A stretch of DNA of 64,000 bases from Dipylidium caninum (taxonomy: Eukaryota; Platyhelminthes; Cestoda; Cyclophyllidea; Dipylidiidae), in assembly GCA_017562135.1 (NCBI GenBank), contig QEYB01001249.1:248001-312000 (forward strand), written 5' to 3'. Position 1 is the first letter of the stretch. Every line of letters starts with the position of its first letter. The notes beneath the pieces are model-generated. The model did no database searches. It saw only the letters and a program-made list of their open reading frames with translations, and was not told the DNA's origin. The translations under genes were made by a program, and so were the position numbers. Positions 48,796-62,131 of the stretch are shown in pieces.

Positions 48796-51700
48796 ATGAC
48801 GAATTCTGTACGACTGAAGTGGGGCCTCTCGTTGTGCAAGTTCAGAATTCCATGTTTTATTTTGGATTCCGGCTTTGACAAACAATGGCTGTCTACTGCT
48901 ATTTGTGCTTCTGACGCATTTGGCTTGAGATCGCGTCTTCCCCGCAAAAAAAATCAACTTCAATCCCCAATTAAATCGGGAATTATTCAAATAGCCCCTA
49001 CCTCCAGTGAGGACGTTGAGCTGGCCCTCTTCTTAGATCTCCCGAAACTTGCCACACGTTACTCCAAACACAATACGAAAATGTTTCATGCTCGAGGTGA
49101 GCGTTTCCGTTGAGTTCTGTGGTAGTTACCTTTATAATATTAATTCTCCTTGTGAGTATCCGCATTTTAACATAACAATCAGTATCGTTAATCTGTTACT
49201 TTAGTTGTCTAGGGAGGAGTAGTTTCTTAGTCTTTGGTAAGATCATTTGTTGCTCGTACCAACAACTTAAAGTGGGAATTGACTTAGCGCAGTTTTCCAT
49301 ATATCCTTTAACTTAATCTTAGCGCTAGCTAACCTTTTGACTTTTTTGCCTTTATGAGTAAGTCGCGCTCTTCTATTCTACATAACTCCCGAGAAGTATA
49401 GCTAGTTGCGATGAGCTGCGCGCTGTTATTTGACTCTGCTAAATACTTTGACTGAATATTTCGAATAAAATATTTTGACTATATAAAGCTATTCTGTGTT
49501 GAATTTTCCCTTATTTTTTAGTTTCCGATCCTGGTATGCGGTTTTTCGTCTTCGTCATCTCTGTTGCCCTCAGTCTTGCGGCGTTGAGCATCCTCAAACT
49601 TCATAAATTACTTGAGTGGCTCATTGTCGTAAGTTTTGCCAATGAATCCTTTTAGTGGTATATGCTTTTTTTGAGTTTCCAGACAGAAAAAACATTTCTT
49701 TTAACTATGCTTTGAGTATCGTTAACTCTTACGCCTTCAGTAAAATATGTTAGATCTCATTCATCCTTATAGTGAATGTACACATTTGTTATTTAGATAA
49801 AACATCATCACACAAGGTTGAGTCGGTTCCACCAAATTTACTCCGCTTTTGCATCATATCTTTCACATACTTTTGAGAAATTTATTCCACTCCAAATGAC
49901 TAAGACTCTAATGCAACTTGTGTAATTGAATATTGTCTTTTTGGATGCTATGGAATCACACCGCCCTTTCCCATCTTCTAATGCGACAGTTATAGTTACC
50001 TTGCTCTAAAAATACCAGGTAGATTTTTTTGGGGGAAAAAGTCCGATTATTACACTCGGGGGAATATGGCAAAAAAATACTACTGTTGATTGTTTTCTGA
50101 AGCAACCGTGATTTTTATGGTGAGGTTGTTAGTCTGTAAGAAAACTTCGTCCGTAAATCGGGCTTTTAACTTAGACTTGTTTCTCATGATAGTTGCCCAT
50201 ACATCTCAAGCATTCCTCGGTCAGTTAACTGTCTGATCTTCCGTCGAACTTTTTCGCAGAAGTTGATGATCCTCACCTTCCTCGTCATTATGAATTTGTG
50301 CAAAGTAACCAAATCTGTTACCTCTTTCATTGTTGGTCACATTTGTGGTCGTCAATTCGAATGCGTTTGCAGACATATAAATTTCCACATCCGCATATAT
50401 CCTTTGTAACATTTGGGTCGTACAGTTAATCCGGCATTTATCTGGAATTCGCATGATATGAAAAAGCACTGTTGAAACGCTACGCAAACGAAAACGATGA
50501 CTAAAGTCTGTTGAAGCAGATACGCTTTTTAATTTAGTGCAGACCTGGAGGATTCAAAATGAATCGGTATCATGGTCTGAGAGAGCGATGGAAATGGGGC
50601 TTTTGGGGGGTGGGCGGGGGCACTGAAGACCTTGGTAGTGACTAACCTCAAATCTGGAGCCTGTTTTTTGTCTCTTTTGCTCTCTTCCTCTCCGACCTGA
50701 TTTATGCACATACAGAATGCGGTGTTGAGAAAGTTCGACGACGCACCATATGTACTGTAACTCAATATTAAAATTTACATCTTTTGAAACTCTTTCTCGT
50801 TAATGATGACATATATCTCGAGCAACAAAAGTGCATTTCAAGACGACGAAGAAAGTGTTGGCCCAGCATTTATCTGACCTACCCCAGTACTTCGTTTCAT
50901 CAACTTCTCTTGGATGTTGGGTTTGCTTGACGACTTTCATGTAGCCACTTAACCTGTTTTTGTTGCTTTCTCTTTCTCTCTCACGTGACTCGCATGTGGG
51001 CTTAGCTTAGTGATGCGAGTCGTGAAAGGCTGTTTCTGTATTACACGACTGAAGCAAAGGCTATCCACTTTTCGATGCCACGTTCAACCAATGGAATTGC
51101 TCTTGACGTGATTTTATGCCTCTCCGCAAATATCCGCACCCACGTACACACACGCACCAGGGGTCTAATTCCGTAAACCACAGGATTCCTTTTAGCCACT
51201 TTATACAGCCTCTTAGAAGTAAGTTTTCCTGGAAATTTTAGAGTCAGTAGGGTATGGCTCTAATCCAGATGCTTCGGCATTTGTTTCAGTCACGTTAACT
51301 CAAGAAAATGTTTGTCAATTTCAGATGTATTTGTACTGGTCCAATTAAAAACCTCGTAAAGTCCTCTCTTAGGAATATAAATTTTCACTGATCTTGAGGC
51401 AAAACTGACAAAAGGTAATCTGAGGTAGTTTTATTCGTGGGGGAATTTTTAGGCTAATTGTCTATTTACATCGAAGGGACCAAGTGGAATTACTTTCGAT
51501 AGAAAACGTTTTTTCCTTCTTGTTTACCTTATGAATTCCGGTTCTTATTAGATTTCTTCTTTGCAAGTCTAGGGTATGCTCCTTAGTCAAACAAAGGCAT
51601 TATCTTATGGGAGTTAATATTTTGTCGATTTTTATTTGGAACAGGATTCTGGTACTCCGTCTCTGACAACACGTCTACAAGAATTACAATCTAAGCCTGC

Positions 51701-54686
51701 CCTTATCTCGGAGATCTTAAGAGCTGCAGCTTTGCGCTATACCCGATGCGATCCTCACACCTCCAATGTCACCCCTCCTCTCACTCCTCCCCTAACCCTG
51801 TCTCCGCGGTCACTCTTCTACCAAGAACACCCCTCGCATCCCGTAATCCCCACTAATACTTCGACTGCCGAAGCTCCGCAGGCGCTCATTAATTCAGAAA
51901 TCTGCTTCCATGGCCGCGGACTCACCACGACGATTTCAGAACAGTGTCTTCTGTGTCTGGTGCGTGGTTCACAGGGCTATATAGACACAACCTCGGGGCT
52001 TGGACGTCAACGCCACCATAGTGAGTCAACTGCGAATTCGCCCTCCGTCAGATGGCCGAGGCCTTCGCGTCCAAATGCGGGAATCTGTCGTGCCCAAGTA
52101 GTATCCAACGCCGCCACTTGCTGCCTCTCCGTTCAGATGTGCTCTGAGCATTCCCCTATGGCGAACAAGTCCGGACTTCGTATCGTCTCTGATGTCAAGA
52201 GTGGAACAAATCGTTCCTGGCGTCTGAGCTCGGCTGATCATATGACAGAACAACGTAAGTCACCAACTTGGCGGTTGAAGCCACTCACCAGCCTACGTTC
52301 AAGATCACGATTATAATGTTTTATCATGACAAAAACTTTGGGTAGCAGTCTCTACTCATCCATATCCACCCCATTTATTTCGTGAGGTCGGTTCCGAGCA
52401 TTATTTAACTCGCATTCCGTGGCCCCGGTCCATACCTCATACCTCACTAGCCGTACCGTTTGTCTAAGCCGCGCCTTCTTTTATCACTTACAAGTTTACC
52501 CTTATGTGTAATTGTACTCTCTAATATGACACTCACTATCCATTCTCTTGGTGTCCATTAGTACTTTAAGGTAGCCATAATTTCGGTTACCTTGCAGTCT
52601 TTGAAGCCCTCATATTTAGTCATTCGCTGAGGTCCCGTGTGACGCTTGGAATTGCTATGATGCCTCTTTTTATACGATTGTTCATCATGCGGGTCACGTA
52701 GTTGCTAAGTCTGAAATACATACTTCATTCCATTGATTCGACGAAGACAATCCACCCGGTCTTCGGAATTCCTTTGGTAGGTTCCCCTGGTAACCAGTCA
52801 AAAGCGGTCCAATCACTCGATCCACCTTTAGTTTTTCGAAAGCCTGCGCAAAAGTTTTCCCTATTCGGGCGCGCCTCTGGCATTTGATTCTATATTTCCT
52901 TTTCCATCCCGTACTCTATCTCCTCCTCGTTCCCTCTCACTCCAGCTTTCTCTACCGAATCAGCTACTCTTTTTCGCTTATGCATTCGCGGATTGCAGGC
53001 TATTTTTTCAATCACTTGTGCAATCTCAGCCATTTTTTCACGCATTGTTTTCTTATTCTTTCCAACTGGTGAAATGGCCTTAGCTTTCGCAGTCACGTGA
53101 TCATCATCTTCTTTCACTTAAACCAAGCACTTTTTCTCTTGAACCTCCACCAATGTAGTCCTTGTAACGTTAATATTTGAAAGTTCGTGTTGACTTTTGA
53201 AGAAAAAAGCTTCTCTGCGTTTTATGACCTTTTTCTAGGAGCACCAAACCACAGAGCCGATTGCCAAAATGAGTTAGGAAAGATTGTGGGTCATGTAATG
53301 GAAGCGGTTGGACAGATTAGAATGTAGTATGGTGAAAAATATTCCGTCGGAACTGGCGAAACGAAGGCGAGTTTACATTCTGCGTAGTGTTAATCACGCC
53401 TTTAAGGCCGTTTGTTTATTGTTGTGTTATTTACCCCATCGCATTGACGTATACCCCGCTTGGTAATTAAGTCAGTGTGTTTGAAACCATACACAACGTC
53501 CCGAGTCGATTACTAAGATAATTCAACTTCGAATCTGTTGAATGTACACCTAGAACTAGTACTGTTATATTTGTATTTCTTTTTTATTGTTCCAGAGCTA
53601 CAGTCCCGAGGCGATTCACACTTATCCTCGTTCTCTCGTCATTCACCCAAGTTAGTAGCCTGTGTGGCACCTACCAGCACAGTGACTACGACCCCATTAT
53701 TGCCATCCCAATCGTCTTCCTCTCCTAAAATCACCAAAGACTCCCTGAAATGCCAGAAGGCGGTCCCGCCCACCGCTCTCTTTGCAGTGCTAGAGGAGAC
53801 TGAACAGGAATTGGATGGTGTCTTTCCCACTGAAGAGGCCCACGCCATGAGTCTGGCCTCTACAACTGTGACCCATAGGTCTCACCTCCCCGTCCTACTA
53901 TCCCCATCCTCGGCCCCTGTCGTTCGTTGTGATTGTGGCCTAGAAGCTCGACCTGAAACTCGGGACGCTGCCATCTCACCATTTCTTGGTGAAGAACCAG
54001 AGGAAGACGACTATTCTGATGTTGAAGGTTTAGAACTAGATGACGAAGGCGTTTACTTCACTTTTGACCTCCGCAATCGCAATATTGTTTGCCTTGAGGA
54101 AGTCGGCGATCAAGGGGAGGAAGAGGAGGCAGAAGAGTTGACTGAGATTCATCGTACTCGCAACACGGATTTTCGGTACGGTGAAGGCCTCTCCGAGCTC
54201 GTTGCCCTCACTAATAGCATATCCGACGACCTCCTCCAATTGGAGTCAGGATGTCAGGAGTTAATTCATCGGGTGCACGCTAACCGCATTGAATTGGATC
54301 GTGTGAATGACACTTTGAGTTTTGTGTGGGATAACAAAGATGAATGTAAGGATGCTCTCTCTGCTTCACTCCTTGCTACTCCTTCGGTAATGGAGAACTC
54401 CTGGAGCAGCGACAATAGCGGTGCCGTCTTCGCCCATCGCTACTCACCTATGGGCGCTTCCTTCGTCTCATCCACCGGTTCCTGCTGTGCGTGTAAATGC
54501 CATCGAAATGATATGGAGGTTATAGTAAACAAATTGGACTCGGAGCCGTCTGCAAATATGCTCCCCAGCCTGACTTTGACTCAGTCTGATGCACTGCATG
54601 ACAAAAAATTCTTCCATGCAAGTAAGTGGATAGAACCAACATTCCTCTGCCCCCTCGACAGTTCCCCGTCACTTTCTGTTATCTAG
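48796..54686 (+). CDS. Unrecognised single-pass membrane protein with acidic, Ser-rich region
   Basis: I do not recognise the family. The four exons are 48796-49096, 49522-49628, 51645-52254 and 53596-54686. All have GT-AG borders and phases 1, 0 and 1 that match at each join, giving about 702 residues. Exon 2 supplies one strong membrane segment, FVFVISVALSLAALSILKLH (about residues 107-126). Exon 3 encodes LTTRLQELQSKPALISEILR followed by a Pro/Ser/Thr-rich tract. Exon 4 has an acidic block (EEPEEDDYSDVEGLELDDEG) followed by GVYFTFDL, then EEEEAEELTE, a coiled-coil-like helix (ELVALTNSISDDLLQLESGC) and a CCACKCH cysteine cluster. The ATG at 48796 is the first in frame, but further 5' exons are possible. 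A strong donor (caagtaagt, 54622) may replace the last 21 codons with a 3' exon, for example around 55530 or 55752. Confidence 0.55.
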
Positions 54687-57600
54687 ACTAAGGTTATTAG
54701 TCTTACATGGAGAAGAGGAAGACAAGAAAGTGTGATTACAACGTTGGTAAAGTTCTTAACTTCCTTACGAGCAAGTCTGGTTGCCTGTCTCAGCCTTATT
54801 TGAAGAGCTTTTACACTAATTGCATCCTACCCCTCATCACGCTGACTTTTTCTTATTGTTTCGCCTTCTCACCGGTTATTTTATTCTACCGAGAAGTTGT
54901 GGTGCCCCATGCGCGGTGCTTCCATGATGTGGGTGCGAGTCTAGAAAACTGGATACCTCAGCCTTGTACCAAGTATTTACCTTGTCAAAATACCAACATC
55001 CTTTGATAGCCGGTATTTGGACTGGCCGACGCGCGCTCCGGTTACGTAGGAAAGTAGTGATAGGATGAACGCACTTCGACGCCGCTCTGAATTGTAACTT
55101 TCACCTTCGGAATTCGCCTCTCGTGGGCATGAGAATCTTCATGGTACAGAAATTAATTCAGTTAATTTTTAAGATTCGGGCAGGCATTACTTACGGAACG
55201 ACAAAGTAATAAAGAGCATGGGAATTTTTTAAATCAGACGTGTCGTGCCTGCTGTGGAATCGCGGGAAGGGCAGTGACCCATCGCAGAGCCATTTGAATA
55301 ACTCCATTGGAAATCCTTGGAGGAAAAGGCGTCCAATCACCGCGATATTTGATGATGAAGTAGTAGTGATACAAGTTAGATATCCTCCTCCTCCTCATCG
55401 TTTACTACATCAATGCATATTAGGTTGACAGGACTTCCGGAGAGTATAACTGTGGTCTTGGATGCTAAAGGAGAGGGTATCTGTTGCTTTCTACAGACTA
55501 CCACATGGACGACTATTTTTTTTTACCAGGAACAGGATGGCTTCAGTTGAAGAACCAAATTAATGTGGGTTTGGTGGATCAAAAGTTTCTTCGTTGGGTA
55601 GTTATTTGGTATAGTTTCGAGCATATACCAAGGAACTCACTACGGTATTTTAGGGGGATATGAACTCGGGCGATGTTTTGATAATTTCATCTTACACGAT
55701 GTCTTTGAAGACGGACAGACTTGGTGCAATGTCTTCTCGTAAAGTCTTTTACCTTGAGACTAAGAAATACCGTTTTAATGAGACGAAGGAGCGATTGACT
55801 CAAGCCACCTCTTATTCCCCTGCAGCATCCCCTATTGTGACAAATGACTCCGCCGTGTGGTACGATACCAGGAGCCCCTATCAATGCGATAGTCTGTCGG
55901 ACCACTGCCTCTTGCCGAAAACGGTCAACTCCAGCCATTCACGCCTTGCCAACAACAGTAACATCCATAGCTAGCTAACTTCGCTCCCCGTTCCCTAAAC
56001 TTACTCGTAAGCACCGACTTATATGAAATTATCTCCGTCTATTTTGTTGGTAGCACTTAGTGTATGAGCCGTCTACCATTGTGAATGGACTGAAGTCGCA
56101 CAGTTTCGAATTCGGCACAGTACCACAGTTGCTGGTCAGTCAGTTGCGTTGATCGGCTTGTGTACTGCCTTTCGGTGCGGTGGTCTGCATTCCGGGGTAG
56201 ACGATGCTTTTACCTTTTCTTCATTTTTTTTCTTTCTCTGACCCTCTCCCTCTCTCCCACCACTGCCACCATCCTCCACCTTCTGACTATTACTTACTGT
56301 CCACCTTGATTGGATTATTTCTCGATTTGTACACTATTAACGTTGCATTCTCCCCTCATACATAGGAAGGGCAGTGGACACGTGGAACCCGTATATAAGG
56401 GGAGATGTGGTACCCAAATGGGACGATTCTCGACCAACAGTGTCAGACAGTCCTTGTCTGTTTATTGCTAGAGAAAAGCTGTGCATTCCGCTAATGTGAT
56501 GCATTAAGGTTCTGGTATAGCCTGGATTTCTCGCGTCAACTGCAAAAAGTTTGCAACCGGACCGAGTGATCACTCTTAGTAGAGATTCCTCCTGAACTTG
56601 GCTGGGACCGCGGTTAATAGATCACTGTCGGTAGATGCCCAAGGCTAAAAGTGTTGTATTTTGCTTGTATGGCTTTACAGACCTACCTACCGGAAGACAT
56701 ATATGGAACAATTAATTAAGTGGATGCGGCCCGCCGCGCTGGGTTCCGCATTGATCTGCGAGGCATAATACGTCAGTTAGCAGCCAAGAATTCCACCACC
56801 GCCTTCTCTGGGTGACATTAACTGGAGACGGCTGTCTCTCCGAAACGAAGTCTCTGAATGATTAATTCTACCCTACGAGGGGAATTTTGCCCATGAGCGG
56901 CATTAGCTCTCAGGGTCCATACTTTGTCACGCTGCTGACGCAGACACTTATGCTTTGACATTTGGCAAAACGTTTATTGGACCATTTTCAACTGCCTTAT
57001 TGGATCGGGCATGGTCTGTTCCAGGTCATTGGAAATTTATTCGTGGCTTCACCGTCGATACGAACCGAGGCGATAGAGGTCAAGGAGAGGCATTGACAAA
57101 TGTCACTGCAGGCTGTAGGTTGGTCCCACCGCACACGCTACCAATCGCCACGACGCAAAATACCGGTTGCGCATTTTTCGGTAGACGGATTTCACGCTGT
57201 TTTTTCCTTATCGTTTGGACCTCCACCTCTCATTTCATAAAAAGTTAAATTGATTAGTTCAGTAGTTTTTCTTAATTTAAAAATGGAAGAACAAGACATG
57301 CACTTCAGACCCATTTTATTGTATTATTTCCGAGGAGGCAAGAAATTATCGCGAGCATTCAAGAAGTTATGTGCCATAGGTGTGCTGAAGCCTAGAGATA
57401 AAGGCGGTATCAAAATTAATTTGTCTGATTTCGTTCTGGTGTTGTTTCCTTGAAAATAAGTCCGTCCCGTTGGAGCCGATGATGCCCACGTCAATCAATG
57501 CCATTGTCAATCCAGATCGTCGGTGCGGAGAAGTTCAATGCATCGCATGCATGCGTTGAAGGTAAAAAAGCTCGGCTGCGTCGGGAAACGCGATCTTTGG

Positions 57601-59172
57601 GTCCCTCACCGCAGTAAGGAAATTCATTTGATGCAAAGTGTAAACGACTGCAATTCGGGCTGAAACGAAACGAAGTTGGTCCATTTCGAAAAATAATGAT
57701 TACTGGGAACGAGAGGCGGATAGTTCGGCATAATGTCAATCGGAAGCGATCGTGGGTGATACATGATGAACCAGCCCAGGCGCCATCAAAAGTAGAGATT
57801 TACTAAGATAAGATTATGTTGTCAGTCTAGTAGGATTATAAATTGTTCACTTGGAGTTATTACTAAAAATAACCGGACGATCAATTCAAACGTGCACATT
57901 CAATAAGTCGCCAAGGTGAGTGATACAAATCCAGCAAAATGGCCAGAAGTGACAAAACTAAGGTTATTGTTTTCCACATTGATAACGCAAGCCCCACACA
58001 TCTTGGATGACCTGTCCAAAATATTCGTGATTAGCCGCTTCCCAAAACACCATTTATATCAGCGTTCTATACAGAACTCCTCAAGTGGTAAACTTTCGAT
58101 GGCGTTAATTATGGCATATCACACTTTATTCAGTTTCTTGAGAAAAGCTCAGAAACGGCCTCTTTCACCCTGGAATTATGACACTGCCTGAGCGATAGCA
58201 AAAAGGGTCATCGTCGCAAACGGATGATACTTAATTAAGCAGTTGTATTTTTGAGCAATAATTTAAAATTTTCAATCCAACCAAAAATTTGCAAACACTC
58301 ATTTGCCAACCCAGCAGGAGTCACCTCCAACTTGTTCGACTTTTGGGGCAGCCTGTGTCCAATTGTGCCGCGCGTGCGTAAGCTCTTATCGATTGAGTAT
58401 CGATCGAAAGCTCCACTAGTCCGTGACGAGTGTCGTGGAGCATTGGTGGGCGAATATGCTTAATCCGTTGGATATAAGAAGACAATGTCTGCGACATCAG
58501 GTAGAAGCGTGTGAATTTCCGTCCAACAATCTCCCTCCCCTCCCACCGACTTCACGTTTTCTCCACTAGGTCAGCGTCTCATGGCCTGCTAATTCGGGAG
58601 TTTTGACTTTTGAATATGGCATTTCTCACAGGCGTGAGGGTCACTCTCAGTACATAAATTTATCTGTTAAAATACATCCTTGATACACCTGAACAGGTGC
58701 GCGATGTGACATTATGAAGCCGATAGCCAAGTCTTCTAAAGCATTTTCAATTATTGCCTCTAGCTCTGCACCACCATGATAATAGAAGCATTGTGGCCGG
58801 TGTTGGGTCCACGACTTCCCTTTTCGCTCCCTTACCCTCTCCACCTCCAATTCCCCTCTTATCAACTGCACATTCTGGTTCCACTCTCCTGACAGAATGA
58901 TGTGGAGGCAGGTGAAGAAGAAAGGCCATTTGATAAGGTAACGCAGGACATCTCAAGTCTACCTTTGAATAAGGGAAATTGCCTCGGATGGAGGACGACA
59001 GATGCTGAAAGCGAGTAAGCGGTCTTCGTTAATTGCATCGCAGTCTACTTGGCAGGGGCTAAAAGTGTTAGTTTGCTTTCAACGGGCGTAGAGGTGTGGG
59101 TTTGAAGAAGGAACGAAAGTGGGAGTGTGATATTTATCCTCTCATCATTGTGACATTTTCCTCCAATTTTAG
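54687..59172. other. Intergenic region with possible unassigned exons
   Basis: This stretch holds several open segments I cannot assign. A strong acceptor at 55529 opens a 45-codon frame in the phase required by the donor at 54622. The frame at 55660-55974, ending in a TAG, could be an alternative last exon of the same gene. On the minus strand 58647-58871 contains ELEAIIENALEDLAIGFIM, which looks coding-like but is isolated. The 5' exons of the coiled-coil gene at 59173 should also lie here. Confidence 0.35.
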
Positions 59173-62131
59173 TCCTCAATTCCGCCAATTCGCTAGACGC
59201 ATTCGCGCCAAAGCAACAGGCCTCATTCAACACGCTCAGATAATGGAGAATGAAGGGAGGCGCATAAAGGAGGAGGTAATTAAGCCTTATTTATGCTGGT
59301 TTCCACACCATGTCTACAGCCTCGAAACGCATATGGGTGCAGAGATTCAGTCTAGAATCTGCCTTTATCAGATGGAGAAAAAGGAAGAAGAGAGGTGCTG
59401 GCTTCAAGACTGGCTCGAAAAAGAACGCCTGGCAGAGTTAGAAGAACACTTGTTGCAATTTAAAAAAAAACAGGCCTTTCGCGAAGACATTGCAAAACAG
59501 GTTAGATTTCGTTATATATTCGATGTGACAGAGAAACGGCTGATAAAGTAGAATAACCTACAACGCGTGTACGTCGCATTACCGGCGACACAGTGGACTC
59601 CGAATTGTCAATTGGGTGGTCTAGTGGGAGACCGTGGGGTAGAAGTAGTAGGTCGGCTTGTTAACTCCCCTTATCACTCGGGGGGTGACACCAAACTGTT
59701 TTCACACTCACCTTCTCTCGATACACTACACTTTCCTCCTGTTACGTCACTCCAATGGGAATTTTAAAGTGAGGCAGTGGTACGACAATTAGTAGACGCT
59801 AATTATCCACTGTGGACACGGCTATACCCGCCCCGACATGTAAATACGTTGAGAAAGCATTGGAGCAGTCTTGGGTCACAAAAGTAAGAGAGTTTAGGCC
59901 ATCCCTCAAACTGAGAGAATGAGGAAGCATCAAACTGCAAAATCTAAAGTTGCCTGAACTGCTCCCGTCGATTCCACATAAACTCATTCAAATGAGGCGT
60001 CCCAGTTTGTTCCAATACTATTATTTGCAGGAATTGAAGATGTCACAAGAGGGAGCAGAAATAATAATAAAAACGAATATGATCAGATTTAATTAGGTGA
60101 TGAGGTTTAAAAATGACCGGATGCATTGGCAAAAGGCTACAAATCGCTAGCTCCAGCCAAAGACAGAAGAAAAGAATTCTTTTCGAATAGAACATTTCAG
60201 ATTGCCTCGCAATCGACCGGAAAAATGGCAGATCAGGAAGAGGAAAAACAGCGCTGCGAGGAGGTGGTAGCAAAGGAGCTGGCGGCAATTAAAGCGTGAG
60301 TACCACATGTTAATCATTTAACGTAAAAATCCAGAATTCCTGCCGATAGGCCCGTGGTCTATGATAAAGGCCCGACACCACAAAGCCGCATTTCGCACAC
60401 GACTCCATTGTTCATCACCACCATAATCGCGCAACAATTGAACAATGAGTCCTCTTATTTAGTAAAGTGTGTTCCAAGACGTAGAGCCCCGCAAAACATC
60501 AGGGTGTTTTCCCTATGCCAAGCATACTCCGTGACGCGGGGCCGCCTTAGCACCAACGTTCGGCAGGAGAATGTGGCACCACGCGCACTAAGCGAGGAAA
60601 GCAGGCGCCGCCACTTGGGAGAAAAGGAGAAAGAAAGAAAGGGAGAGTAGCACATTCCACACACCATCCCGCGATGCAAATACCACACTGGAAGACACGG
60701 AGTCAGAGTCTAAGTAATGCTTATGAATACTAGGGAGAAGGAGGATTCACTTCGACGTAAGGAGGCATTCAGGAAGAGCACTCTCAAGGCCCTGTCATGA
60801 CGTGAGAGGCAACGGTCGGCGGACAGGCGGATGGAGAGTGATTTGGAGATGGAGAAATTTTTAGAAATGACTACTCTTCAGGCTGCCAGTGATGTGGCAC
60901 GAAACGCCTGGCGCAAACAGGTGGATATCACGCGGCGCAGACAGGCAAGTGTCGCTACCACAGCATCTACTTGTAGAATCTCAATGCTAAACAGCTACAT
61001 TTCGGTGTCCCTTACGCCCTCCGTAAAATCACTAACTCCCTTCCTCCGTTTTCGTGGAACCTCGTCTTCATGTAGGATTTGGCTGCCAAGAAACTGGTCG
61101 AGATGCAACGTATTGCAGAAAGCAGTCTCTCTGAACGCGCTGACAGAGCATTCAACGAGGTGGCAGTAAGTCGTGCGCTTCTACTATCAGCAAGAGACTC
61201 GGATCACGTTTTCAACGAAACGACCAGACGCGTCAAAACACTATGTGACTATCGAAATAGTCTCAACCGTCTATTGAACTTCAAGAAGGCTGCAGCCAAG
61301 GTAGGTGTTGAGCTCCAACACTCTCTTTTCTCTCTTCAAAACCACCACATCCCAACTTCACCGTGTGCATTTGCACACGACCGCACAGGAGGAAAGCGAT
61401 CGGCAGAAGGATCTCGACAAAAATTACGCGGAGGCCTGCAAAAGAGGAGGAGTCCCAAAAGACGCGATGTCGAACAGCAGCGACGTGCGATACTTCTCCA
61501 GATGGGCAAATGTTTGAAGGTAATGATTTACGAAGCATCATTGCCTCGTGCACCTGAGTTAAATGTTAGCAAGAAATCATGCTAAAACCGATACAACTCA
61601 GAATTTCAGCATCACGTAGCCGATGGATTTAAGCGGCGATATTGGTACTCAAACCTCGAGGCATAAACACCTCCACCGTAGGGGAACATAGCCAACCACC
61701 TCCTAACAATTCCCTTTAATACAGAAGCGCAAATAGTTACAGAGTAAAGTAAGCCGCGGCAGCCATACGGCGAAACGAAGAAAGAGGCGATATCGTGATC
61801 CGGCGGCCTGCAAAGAGATAAACTGGCGAGTAGCATCCACATCCACATCCACCCTTTGACACATATAACAGACTTTCCCTTTCCCCATGCGCAGGAGCAA
61901 ATGGAAGCGAGGGAAGTTGAGACACGCAAACTACGGGACACAGAACTCGAAACGGAACGAAAGTTGGTAGCACAACAGCGCGATTGGGACAGTCGTGTAG
62001 GGGCAGCGAAGCAGAAACTGATGGCACACTTCGACGCTTGGAGGAGCAGTCTCACGCCAACTACTCGATTCAACCCACTTAATGTTAATGCGCTTTGCAC
62101 GAACCAGCCGCAACTGCCTCGTCGGTGTTAA
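59173..62131 (+). CDS. Charged coiled-coil protein (axonemal style), 5' partial, with an in-frame stop
   Basis: Seven exons: 59173-59275, 59372-59500, 60201-60295, 60734-60944, 61076-61300, 61389-61519 and 61895-62131. Phases agree from the first through the sixth acceptor. The product is almost entirely Glu/Arg/Lys/Gln-rich helix, for example EKERLAELEEHLLQFKKKQA, QEEEKQRCEEVVAKELAAIK and RKLRDTELETERKLVAQQRD. This composition resembles trichohyalin-plectin-homology proteins of cilia such as CFAP53, but that is a style match, not an identification. Exon 4 contains an in-frame TGA at 60798-60800 (KALS-stop-RERQRS) and ends in a GC donor (gcaagt). Exon 6 begins in one frame (EESDRQKDLDKNYAEACK) but must end in another (RRDVEQQRRAILLQ) to join exon 7, so about one base seems missing near 61440-61460. 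It is either a decaying gene or carries assembly errors. The start exon was not found. Confidence 0.5.

Noticed and set aside
58251..58463. 70-codon frame at 58251 as a 5' exon of the coiled-coil gene
   Set aside because: No usable donor gives the phase 2 required by the acceptor at 59172, and the composition is unlike the rest of the gene.
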